Positions 11,001-18,247 of a stretch of DNA of 64,000 bases are shown piece by piece. Position 1 is the stretch's first letter; each line of letters begins with the position of its first letter. A program made the position numbers and the translations under genes. The stretch covers positions 302,420 to 366,419 of the forward strand of contig NZ_SJPK01000006.1 in NCBI RefSeq assembly GCF_007859855.1, in the 5' to 3' direction. The notes under the pieces were generated by a model. That model worked only from the letters and a program-made list of their open reading frames with translations, was not told the DNA's origin and ran no database searches. The stretch comes from Allorhodopirellula solitaria. Its GTDB lineage: Bacteria; Planctomycetota; Planctomycetia; Pirellulales; Pirellulaceae.

Positions 11001-12539
11001 GAAGCCCCGATCGACTTTGGGCGTCTCGAGATCAATCAAGAGAGCCGGCTCGTGCATCAACCGTTTCTGTGCATGCGGGTCCGGTACCCCGAACCCGAGC
11101 GCCCCGAAGCACTATTGGTTTATTGCCAGATGTCGATCACGTCGTCCGACCCGATCGAGATTCAGAATATCCGCAATCTGTTTCCTTCGTTTCCTGACGA
11201 ACCGACGGTGAACCAGTTTTACAACGAGAAACAGGTCGCTGCCTACCGATCGTTGGGATACCACATCGGCTCGCGTTTCTGCAGCGAACTGTATCCATGG
11301 TTCAACAACCACCCGGAGTCGTGGATGTTCAAGAGCCCTCCCAAAAATCGATCGAGAAAGGGCAAGGCTCCGGTGGAGGACAAGGGGTCCACAGGCAAAT
11401 TCACCGCTGGCGATGAGGCCGCCTCGCAGAAGCACGAACTCTTTCAAGCGACCTTGCGCGATGGAGTCGCTGAACATGATTCAATCAAGCGACTGCCTAT
11501 GTGCCAGCCGCTGTCGAGTATTCTCCGCGAGCGTTTGCTTACCTCGTACCGGTTGGCGTGTTACCACGAGGTGACCTACCACAAGGATGATATCTTCGCC
11601 GAAGCCATCTGGACCGACGGCGCATTTGCATGCCCAACGTTGGCTCAGGAGATTAAGGGATTTCTCGAATTGCCCAGCACGAGTCGTGAGCTGGCCAACA
11701 AATGGCTCAAACGCTACGAATGCAATGCCGACTTGAGGAGCGTTTATCGCAAGGCGGTGATCGAAGACACCAATTCGCTCGGCGTCTTATTCGAGTCCTA
11801 TTGTGGAGCCCTGTGGTCGAGGATGATCGCCGATGCCAAGGTGCCTCGTGGGAATCCGGATGCGCAAGTGGCCCGGGTCGCGGCGCACCTGACCTGCATC
11901 GCGGCGGCTTGTCAGGAGGTCCACCAGGGCCGTCCCAGCGCTGTATTCCAGGTGGGCGGGCGCAGCAAGTTGATCGATCTGTGCTGGCAAATCGCCCAAG
12001 GCATTGTCGAAACCGCTCCCAAGCAGGCGGGCTACTTCGATATCAACCAACTATTCCGTGATATGGATAGTACGATCGCAGAGCTGATCGAGATGGAACG
12101 CTCTGTGTTCCAAGGAGGCGAGCATGTTGCAACAATCTCATTCGCGCAGTGCATGAGCACCGCTTGGGGAAAGCTAGCTCACGATGCTCCCGAAGGCCCC
12201 GTCAATGTCGAAGAACTCGCCATCACCGAGCGGCTCTTTCTTCCCGATGGTGTGCTCGGGACATTCGAGCAACGGGGGATCACCGAGCGTCAATCGATCG
12301 ATAGCATGTCGCTGATGACGGCGGAGATCCGCCACCAACTCGACGTTGGGATGAGAGAGATCCGGCTCAAGGAGATACGACACGCGCTCGCAAAATCATG
12401 GTTCCTCGGATTCTGCCCCGTCCAACAGCAGCGGCTGCTCAAGGAACTCGAAACGATACCCGACGAGTCCGAAAAAGAACGGGAAACTGAAATCCTTGCT
12501 AAAAAGATCGTGACTGCCATACTAGCGAGCCTCGACTAG
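8085..12539 (+). CDS. Giant patatin-like phospholipase with membrane insertion
   Basis: A 1484-residue protein. The N-terminus has the patatin oxyanion loop LALSGGGIRSA (GGGIR about 62-66) and the nucleophile motif CSVSGGGYIAGH, with Ser about 94. The partner aspartate lies far downstream in ADGGYVDYLGVSELLRRRCE (Asp about 915). Between them are several strongly hydrophobic segments (about 150-180, 205-235, 255-280, 295-315 and 335-355), another near 670-690, and one or two near 845-890. A C-terminal region of about 550 residues has no family I recognise. Patatins are serine acyl hydrolases acting on membrane lipids. The ATG at 8085 was chosen over the TTG at 8061 because AGAAGG lies nine bases upstream. 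An ABC ATPase gene follows after 45 bases. Confidence 0.8.
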   Translation: MKDSVEQAASSEKRAKAPEQWRQDEWECVKRRREQAFPSANADHPGTPGEEPRNLTGLALSGGGIRSALFNDGFLQALSHRGLLRYVDFLCSVSGGGYIAGHLTSQSDSESEQCFHDDPKRRDLGRDPETGETRRHRLPGIGGYLSRPLEFIPAYLWSLFFSLAFYFGAIGIVATLAALLWRSFDSFAFRGIYDKALGLNQYGDELTIAFLPAFILIAFMVAGEIGLTFCRFSSQVLNERLLSFHRRFRATMLLGIVFASLTSIAIFLGNGKSFVRDGSDTLYLNRYVQYFAILAGTIQVLVFLGRDRLFRSERGEAKSWQRYAQQSVTTMVVVTLVFSMVHWMGRENISGYTEHRDPHLVVGDVLDWPRFTEISNTYQSADPGDATPEGEDSPATGGGKGVDSADEKIQPPGSWHGAVVRSRINLFGMDRVADGIVDPNIESSLSEPPPPDVITYRDAIKSADDEDHAGPWLLPTRILAAAHGYWRSIMRPIKQDNVEDAGKPESSSIQATVNRLIADNHKIRVSRAESLKGFNTNLESVAFTYFLLAQLVSRDNDSRENNRDWQSAITSEKKDEFLRVNELVDSGLLRVNKPQAEQLATYFHSLQLRHPDVESANDGALNNARDATFANRMLLEGLYPKVVQRYDIPSTLVVPPHDQQTRKRWLLGWTLLMLTGLLGGLGPRRVATVFHFYRRQLASNFLVPTESPGKRYGDRRLSELDPCRDGLPYPLILAGALKPSLVNGSYRVAARPFVFSPKYCGSFEERETPIDSHQVSFSGSPHGPPLTLADAVTLSGAAVTPLMTQNRWLTIILDFFNTGIGQRVRRTDRTAATSSPANNHPWILSLSAAALVGGVCWEFVGLRWSLLLVMPTTALFWYCWCFQIGSPGWIRSLCFPKDSYHEPEFNQNQSFYVADGGYVDYLGVSELLRRRCETIVVSDAGANVGGNSLGTLATMCERAAQEQGIRFLDLDHEAPIDFGRLEINQESRLVHQPFLCMRVRYPEPERPEALLVYCQMSITSSDPIEIQNIRNLFPSFPDEPTVNQFYNEKQVAAYRSLGYHIGSRFCSELYPWFNNHPESWMFKSPPKNRSRKGKAPVEDKGSTGKFTAGDEAASQKHELFQATLRDGVAEHDSIKRLPMCQPLSSILRERLLTSYRLACYHEVTYHKDDIFAEAIWTDGAFACPTLAQEIKGFLELPSTSRELANKWLKRYECNADLRSVYRKAVIEDTNSLGVLFESYCGALWSRMIADAKVPRGNPDAQVARVAAHLTCIAAACQEVHQGRPSAVFQVGGRSKLIDLCWQIAQGIVETAPKQAGYFDINQLFRDMDSTIAELIEMERSVFQGGEHVATISFAQCMSTAWGKLAHDAPEGPVNVEELAITERLFLPDGVLGTFEQRGITERQSIDSMSLMTAEIRHQLDVGMREIRLKEIRHALAKSWFLGFCPVQQQRLLKELETIPDESEKERETEILAKKIVTAILASLD

Positions 12540-12584
12540 CCGCTCTTCGACGAGCTCAATCGCGAATCCGAATTCAGAGACCTC

Positions 12585-13280
12585 ATGAACGATAACCCTG
12601 TCTTGCTATCTGTTGAAGACGTTTCCAAAGAGTACCCCGACGGCAATGTGCGAGCGCTCGACGGGGTTAGCTTTGAGATAACAACCGGCGAGTATGCAGC
12701 GATCATGGGGCCCAGCGGCAGTGGGAAATCGACACTGCTGAGCATTCTCGGCACACTCGACCGGCCCACTTCGGGCACACTCACTTTCGAGGGGGCGGTG
12801 GTCGATGAAAAGACGGATCTCGATGAGCTGCGCTCGCGTGCGATCGGCTTTGTCTTTCAATCCTTCTACCTGCTACCGACGTTGACGGCGTTGGAGAACA
12901 TTCAAGTTCCGATGTTTGGCCGCGGCATGACGGTGGCCGAGCGAGTGGCGAAGGCGCACGAGCTGATCGAGGCGGTGGGGATGGCCGATCGCTCAAAACA
13001 CTTGCCCAAGCAGCTATCGGTCGGCCAGCGGCAGCGTATCGCGATCGCCCGTTCGCTCGCCAATGATCCCCGATTGTTGCTCGCCGATGAACCGACGGGT
13101 AACCTAGATACCGTCACTGCAGCAGGGATATTGGAACTGTTCGAGCAATTGCACACCGAGCGTGAGATGACCCTCATCACGGTCACTCATAGTGAGGAGG
13201 TCGCCCACGCCGCCCAGCGAGTGATCCGGATGCGAGATGGTCGTATCGAATCGGACCAATCCAATCTCGCTATGAATTAA
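12585..13280 (+). CDS. ABC transporter ATP-binding protein, LolD/MacB type
   Basis: A 231-residue ATPase. Walker A GPSGSGKSTL (about 43-52), Q-loop FVFQSFYLLPTLTALENI, signature LSVGQRQRIAIARSL (canonical LSGGQ with Val at the third position), Walker B LLLADEPTGNLD and switch His in VTHSEE are all present. The Q-loop and PTGNLD sequences are typical of the LolD/MacB/FtsE class that powers lipoprotein or peptide export. No permease gene is adjacent, so its membrane partner is encoded elsewhere. It stands between the patatin and sulfatase genes on the same strand. Confidence 0.9.
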   Translation: MNDNPVLLSVEDVSKEYPDGNVRALDGVSFEITTGEYAAIMGPSGSGKSTLLSILGTLDRPTSGTLTFEGAVVDEKTDLDELRSRAIGFVFQSFYLLPTLTALENIQVPMFGRGMTVAERVAKAHELIEAVGMADRSKHLPKQLSVGQRQRIAIARSLANDPRLLLADEPTGNLDTVTAAGILELFEQLHTEREMTLITVTHSEEVAHAAQRVIRMRDGRIESDQSNLAMN

Positions 13281-13338
13281 AATCTGATTCGAAATGGTTA
13301 CTGTTGTGAACTCGGTTTTTTGCAAATATTGGATAAAC

Positions 13339-14895
13339 ATGATACTCTCGGTTCCCCCCTTTCGACGGCCCTGGATGTCCGGCCTCCTCACCGCCCTGAT
13401 GATCGGTGTGCTCTCCACACCAGGACGGGCGGAGGTGGCTCAGGAGGCTTCCGAGCCAGCGAAGCGACCCAACATCCTGTTCATTTTGGCGGATGACCAA
13501 TCTCCGTTCGACTTGAAGGTTTACAACCCCAATTCGATTCTCGACACGCCGAATCTGGACCGGTTGGCGAGTGAAGGAGTCGTGCTCGATGGTGCCTACC
13601 AGATGGGCTCTTGGTCTGGCGCCGTGTGCACTCCATCCCGGCACATGATCATGAGCGGGCGAACCGTTTGGCATCTTCCCGGTAGCACCCCCAAGGCGAA
13701 GGACAAAGCCGCCCGACCCAATGAGGCTGAGCTGATTCCGAAGAACCTCGCCGATCAAACGTTGGCGGCGGTCTTCAACCGGGCGGGCTACGACACGATG
13801 CGAACTTGCAAACGTGGCAATAGCTACAAAGCTGCCAACCAAAAGTTCACGGTGGTTCACGAAGCGGTGAAACGCGGGCCCACCGACGAAACCGGCAGTG
13901 CCTGGCACGCCGACCGAGTGCTGGATTATCTGCAACAACGCGAGGTCGATGAGGATCGAGATCCGTTCTTGATCTATTTCGGATTCTCTCACCCGCACGA
14001 TACTCGTGACGGCAAATCACATCTCAACGAAAAGTATGGGGCCGTCAATCATACCGACCGCAACTCTCTCCCCCCGGCCAACGACAAACAGCCGCAGTTG
14101 CCGGTCAACTATCTCCCCGAACACCCCTTCCCACATGGCCATCCCAATCTGCGCGATGAGGTCGCCGTTTCAGGCGTGTGGAAGCGGCGTGACGAACGCA
14201 CCATCCGCAATGAGATCGGCCGCGAGTTCGCGTGTAGTGAAAACATCGATATTCAGATTGGCCGCGTATTGGAGAAACTCGAACAGCTCGGCGAACTGAA
14301 TAATACCTACATCGTCTACACCGCCGACCACGGAATGGCGATCGGCCGACATGGCCTGCAGGGTAAACAGAACCTCTATCAGCATACCTGGCGAGTCCCA
14401 TTCATCGCCAAAGGCCCCGGGATCCCCGCCGGGACACGCGCGATCGGCAATACCTATCTGCTCGACACACTCGCGACGCTATGTGACCTCGCTGGCGTCG
14501 AGACGCCAGCGACGAATGAGGGGATAAGCTTTCGTAAGGTTCTCCAAGGTCAGCAATCGACGATTCGTGACACGCTCTTCGGCGTGTACTGTGGCGGGAC
14601 CAAACCCGGGATGCGGTGCGTCAAGAAAGGCGACTGGAAATTAGTCAAGTTCGATGTCTTGAACGGGAAAGTCCGTAAAACACAGTTGTTCAATCTGAAG
14701 GAGAACCCGCACGAGTTCCTCACTCAACACCACGATGAGAATCTTAGCGACGAGTTGGGCATCTCTCCGACAGCCGATCAGAGAAATCTTGCCGACGATC
14801 CACGTTTTGCTGAGAAGCGTGCCGAACTCGAAGCCCTGCTATTATCAGAAATGGTCCGATTGGACGATCCGTACCGGCTTTGGGACCAACCATAA
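13339..14895 (+). CDS. Secreted sulfatase (CTPSR type)
   Basis: A 518-residue type I sulfatase. It has an N-terminal signal peptide (SGLLTALMIGVLSTPGRA), the metal-binding start NILFILADDQSP, and the formylglycine motif CTPSR at about residue 97, whose Cys would be oxidised to formylglycine. Downstream are YTADHGMAIGRHGLQGKQNLYQ (metal ligands) and the C-terminal WKLVKF. It hydrolyses sulfate esters, probably on sulfated polysaccharide; the target sugar is not readable. A longer start at 13294 is possible, but the ATG at 13339 gives a normal signal peptide. No maturase gene is nearby. Confidence 0.92.
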   Translation: MILSVPPFRRPWMSGLLTALMIGVLSTPGRAEVAQEASEPAKRPNILFILADDQSPFDLKVYNPNSILDTPNLDRLASEGVVLDGAYQMGSWSGAVCTPSRHMIMSGRTVWHLPGSTPKAKDKAARPNEAELIPKNLADQTLAAVFNRAGYDTMRTCKRGNSYKAANQKFTVVHEAVKRGPTDETGSAWHADRVLDYLQQREVDEDRDPFLIYFGFSHPHDTRDGKSHLNEKYGAVNHTDRNSLPPANDKQPQLPVNYLPEHPFPHGHPNLRDEVAVSGVWKRRDERTIRNEIGREFACSENIDIQIGRVLEKLEQLGELNNTYIVYTADHGMAIGRHGLQGKQNLYQHTWRVPFIAKGPGIPAGTRAIGNTYLLDTLATLCDLAGVETPATNEGISFRKVLQGQQSTIRDTLFGVYCGGTKPGMRCVKKGDWKLVKFDVLNGKVRKTQLFNLKENPHEFLTQHHDENLSDELGISPTADQRNLADDPRFAEKRAELEALLLSEMVRLDDPYRLWDQP

Positions 14896-15122
14896 TCCGG
14901 CCCGAAACGCACCCCCGCGTCGCGACGATTGACCTCGTCGCGGCCCTGTCGATCTTCGCCCAAATTGCCCAACCCGACCGAGTCGGATCGGGTTCGAGTG
15001 GGCATGGGAAAGATTCCGAAGAGAATCCTTAGTGAGGCGACACGCACATCATCACGATCGAGGATCCACTGCGTCTCAGCTTCGTTTGTCTCGTGGGAGC
15101 GACTGTTCAGGGTGCGACGCCA

Positions 15123-15854
15123 ATGTCATTGAGAAAACTTTGGAATTCACTTCGCGGCGGCAGCAGCGAAACGAAGTCCCCCGCCCAGCCCAGTGCGGTT
15201 ACGCCTGATGTGTCGAGCGATGCTGCGTCATCATCGCCACGGCCGGTTAAAGTTCCGGCTGAACAACCGCGGGCTGCCAAACCAGTGCGGACTGCCCCGT
15301 CAGTAGCGGCCAGCACAACGGCGAAGGTTGCTCCGGCCACCGAGCCGGTAGCGGAGACTACGCCCGCTCGCCGCGGTGTCTTGTCGATGCTCTCGCGTGG
15401 TGAGAACGATGCGTTGATCAAGCAATTCGGGCGAGCCAATCCATCCAGTATTTTGGAGATTGGCATCGGCAACGGTTCGAGAATGCCCGCCATCCTTGCC
15501 TCGGTGACCCAATCGGGGACCGAATCGAGCAAATTCAAAGCGATCGTGATCGATGAATTCGAGATGGCAGGCGGCGAGGTCACGATGCGGGACTACCACC
15601 GGCAATTGGCGGGACTGCCGATCCGCCCGGTAATCTTTCCAGAATCGGTGACGCGGGGGCTGGTCAATGTCGCCCATCGCTTTGGAGCCGTTGACATGAT
15701 CCTCATCGATTCCAGTGTCGAATCGGCTCACGCCGAGGGATTGGCGAAGTATCTCGGCAAAGTAACGCACGCCGATACCGTCGTGCTGAGCAACGCGGCA
15801 GGTAAGTGGGGCGTTCGTCCGACCCACGAAGAATCGGTACGCCGCGCAGCCTAA
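15123..15854 (+). CDS. Methyltransferase-like protein with low-complexity N-terminus
   Basis: A 243-residue protein. Residues 1-85 are low-complexity, rich in Pro, Ala, Ser and Thr, after a basic start MSLRKLWNSLRGG. The remainder looks like a Rossmann-type methyltransferase core: SILEIGIGNGSRMPAIL (about 112-128) resembles SAM motif I, and VDMILIDSS (about 196-204) resembles the strand 4 motif. The C-terminus is short and lacks clear catalytic residues, so binding of SAM is inference. The start follows no strong ribosome site. It stands alone, 227 bases after the sulfatase gene. Confidence 0.55.
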   Translation: MSLRKLWNSLRGGSSETKSPAQPSAVTPDVSSDAASSSPRPVKVPAEQPRAAKPVRTAPSVAASTTAKVAPATEPVAETTPARRGVLSMLSRGENDALIKQFGRANPSSILEIGIGNGSRMPAILASVTQSGTESSKFKAIVIDEFEMAGGEVTMRDYHRQLAGLPIRPVIFPESVTRGLVNVAHRFGAVDMILIDSSVESAHAEGLAKYLGKVTHADTVVLSNAAGKWGVRPTHEESVRRAA

Positions 15855-16028
15855 GCATCGCGTGATCACTGAGTGGCGAATTCTGTGAGAGCTCTTCTTT
15901 CGGCGTTCTTGAGCCCCAACGGGTAACGCTGTGAAGTGATTTTCAGGTGTGTGCGGTGGGGACGCCCGCGAACCGGTGCGAGCGAGTGATCAATGTCGTA
16001 TATGTCGAGGCGGGCGAGCTGTTGATTC
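15855..16028. other. Intergenic DNA before the repeat cluster
   Basis: This is the first part of a 712-base gap between the methyltransferase-like gene and bioD. I see no gene, RNA or clear regulatory motif before the MITE-like repeat begins at about 16029. Confidence 0.4.
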
Positions 16029-16262
16029 CCCACAAAACCCGATCCCCTGTCAGCTTGTCTGGCAGGAATCTCCGTTTTGTGATTAGAACGATGGAGCGTT
16101 GCCCCCGCTCCCATGTGGGCTTGCCCCGCATGAAAGCAAAGTTTGTCGGCTTGGTTTCCTGCCAGACAAGCTGACAGGGGAACGCGTATCGATGCCGCGG
16201 TTTTCTAATTTCAAAACGTCGCTTCCCGTGTGACAAGCACACGGGGGAGCAAACCTGTGGGC
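16029..16262. repeat. MITE-like repeat R2, copy 1, with perfect 23-bp inverted repeats
   Basis: A block of about 235 bases aligns along its whole length to 41787-42020. It contains a perfect 23-bp inverted pair: 16044-16066 begins CCCCTGTCAGCTTGTCTGG and 16158-16180 is its exact reverse complement. Smaller inverted pairs sit inside (ACAAAAC with GTTTTGT, and CACACGGG near 16239). There is no coding capacity. The size and symmetry suggest a miniature mobile element or an interspersed structured repeat. Confidence 0.8.
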
Positions 16263-16317
16263 AATCCATACGAGGCAACGAGTCGTTTCGCTTTGCGTGA
16301 TCGATTGGCTTTGAGGG

Positions 16318-16385
16318 CCTCGTCGCCTCGTCCACTACAGAAAAGGTTTCCCAAAATTCGCCACTTATTCATCACGCGATGCTTA
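16318..16385. repeat. Hairpin repeat family R1, copy 2 (right arm and tail only)
   Basis: CCTCGTCGCCTCGTCCACTAC matches the right arm of copies at 4436 and 41689, followed after about 20 bases by the conserved tail CCACTTATTCATCACGCGATGCTTA. The left arm is replaced by unrelated DNA, so this copy cannot fold into the long stem. Confidence 0.65.
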
Positions 16386-16458
16386 ACAGCTCGTTTTCGC
16401 GAAAAAAATGCTTCACAGCGTTGCCCGTTGGGGCGTTGACGTGAGCTATCTTCAGTTT

Positions 16459-16566
16459 TTTCGGTGGTGTTCGCTCCACTCAAACCACCGGCGATTCTCT
16501 AAAACGTCTTCGGCGTAGGAAAAATTGTCGGTAACCGTTAGGGCAGCGTCTCGGTATGCTTCGCCT
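16459..16566. repeat. Interspersed repeat R3, copy 1
   Basis: About 100 bases starting CGGTGGTGTTCGCTCC and including GTCGGTAACC and GGGCAGCG align to 60651-60757 in the same orientation at roughly 75-80 percent by eye. The left end is itself a small imperfect hairpin (CGGTGGT with ACCACCG). It abuts the 3' end of bioD. Confidence 0.65.
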
Positions 16567-17244
16567 TCAGGACCATTGCTCCACGACCGGACACCCGGTC
16601 CAGTGCTCGATCTGTTGGGCGTTGGTCGAGATTGAGTGGTCTTTGCTCTCGGCAACGCTGGCGATGCGGTTGAGCACAATCAAATCGATTCCGACGCCAG
16701 CGGCTTGGGCTGCGCGAACGGCGGCGATGCAGTCGTGAATCACTCCGAGCCGGTTGGGGGCGATCAGCACCACTTTGAGCGGCGGTAACCGTTCGCGCAG
16801 TGTTCGTGCAAAGTCTACGTTCAGTTGCGATGCCGAGAGAGGGCTGAATAGCCCGCCTGCCCCTTCGACGACGAGCACATCGAACCGGGCATCATTCTCG
16901 GCAGCAGAATTGCTCGACGGCCCGGTCCACGCGTCGACACCGCGGAGCAACTCCATCTCATCGACTTCCCGGCCCTCGGCCAGCGCGGCTTGAGGAGGAG
17001 CGAGCGACGCGGCGAATTTCTGTGGACAGACCGCCTCGAGGGTCAGCGGGCAACCGGCCGCCCGCCAGAGTTCGACGGCATCCTCGGCGACCCAGTCTCC
17101 GTCATCACCAGGAATGCATCCGCTAGCCACTGGCTTATACACACCGACGCGTAGGCCAGTCCGGCGGCGCATTTCAACATACCTGGAGGCGCAGTATGTT
17201 TTACCGACATCGGTACCGGTACCCGTTACAAAATAGACTTCCAT
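16567..17244 (-). CDS. bioD: Dethiobiotin synthetase
   Basis: A 225-residue ATP-dependent enzyme closing the ureido ring of dethiobiotin in biotin synthesis. The start MEVYFVTGTGTDVGKTYCA carries the family P-loop GTGTDVGKT, followed by VGVYKPVASGC (substrate Lys and Ser region), DVLVVEGAGGLFSPL (switch region) and LIAPNRLGVIHDC. The length matches the family. An upstream in-frame ATG at 17262 was rejected because the P-loop normally begins within ten residues of the start. The start codon is only four bases from the start codon of the divergent aguB gene. No other bio gene is present. Confidence 0.92.
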   Translation of the reverse strand: MEVYFVTGTGTDVGKTYCASRYVEMRRRTGLRVGVYKPVASGCIPGDDGDWVAEDAVELWRAAGCPLTLEAVCPQKFAASLAPPQAALAEGREVDEMELLRGVDAWTGPSSNSAAENDARFDVLVVEGAGGLFSPLSASQLNVDFARTLRERLPPLKVVLIAPNRLGVIHDCIAAVRAAQAAGVGIDLIVLNRIASVAESKDHSISTNAQQIEHWTGCPVVEQWS

Positions 17245-17248
17245 CGCT

Positions 17249-18178
17249 ATGAACTCATCCACTGTGAAATTGTCGCTTGTACAAATGCGCTGGCGAGGCG
17301 ATCACGCAGCCACGTTAGCCTCCGCGGTTCAGCTGATCGAACAGGCCGCCGCATCGGTCGAGTCGTCGACTCGGCGGGGTGGGCATGTCATCTGTTTGCA
17401 AGAACTGTTTGCTACCTGCTACCCCTGCCAAGCCGAAGATCATGGCATGTTTGATCTCGCTGAATCAGTACCGGGAAAGACGACCGATGCGCTTGCGGAG
17501 TTAGCCCGGCGACTGGAGGTAGTGATAGTCTGCCCACTATTCGAACGACGCGCCGCCGGAGTGTATCACAACAGTGTGGTGGTGCTCGACGCGGACGGAT
17601 CGATCGCGGGCATGTACCGCAAAATGCATATTCCTGATGACCCGTTGTACTACGAGAAGTTCTACTTCACACCGGGTGATACCGCCCGCCGGGATTCCGA
17701 CGTTCCCCGCGACCGCCCCAACGGGTTCAATGTCATCAGCACGCGATATGCGAAACTCGGTGTTGGGATCTGTTGGGATCAGTGGTACCCCGAAGCGGCT
17801 CGTCTATTCACGCTCGCCGGCGCCGACATCCTGCTCTATCCCACCGCAATCGGTTGGATCGATGAAGAGAAGGACGAATACGGGGCTGGTCAACTCGACG
17901 CTTGGATGACGAGCATGCGTGCTCATGCGATCGCAAACGGGATATTCGTAGGCGCTCCCAACCGGGTTGGAATCGAAGGTCGGGTGGAGTTTTGGGGGAA
18001 CTCTTTCATCGTATCGCCCCGGGGTGAGATTCTCGATCGCGGCGATGATCACAGCGACCAGATCGTCACTGCTGATTGTTCCCAGGTCGAGATGGACGTC
18101 GTCCGCACCCATTGGCCGTTTCTACGAGACCGCCGTGTCGACGCTTACGCCGACCTGACTCGGCGGTACATCGATTGA
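17249..18178 (+). CDS. aguB: N-carbamoylputrescine amidase-type nitrilase-family hydrolase
   Basis: A 309-residue carbon-nitrogen hydrolase. The catalytic triad is visible: Glu in ICLQELFATCYPC, Lys in YRKMHIPDDPLYYEKFYFTPGD and Cys in GVGICWDQWYPEAAR. The sequences around the Lys and the Cys are those of N-carbamoylputrescine amidases, which release putrescine, CO2 and ammonia in the agmatine route to polyamines. The partner agmatine deiminase is not in the window. The start MNSSTVKLSLVQM is normal for the family. It lies head to head with bioD, and no Shine-Dalgarno motif is visible upstream. Confidence 0.9.
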   Translation: MNSSTVKLSLVQMRWRGDHAATLASAVQLIEQAAASVESSTRRGGHVICLQELFATCYPCQAEDHGMFDLAESVPGKTTDALAELARRLEVVIVCPLFERRAAGVYHNSVVVLDADGSIAGMYRKMHIPDDPLYYEKFYFTPGDTARRDSDVPRDRPNGFNVISTRYAKLGVGICWDQWYPEAARLFTLAGADILLYPTAIGWIDEEKDEYGAGQLDAWMTSMRAHAIANGIFVGAPNRVGIEGRVEFWGNSFIVSPRGEILDRGDDHSDQIVTADCSQVEMDVVRTHWPFLRDRRVDAYADLTRRYID

Positions 18179-18247
18179 CCAAATCGTCCATCCGTCCTTG
18201 ATGAGATATCCAACCTCCCGTTTCCACTGGGAAACGGACAAATGAGT

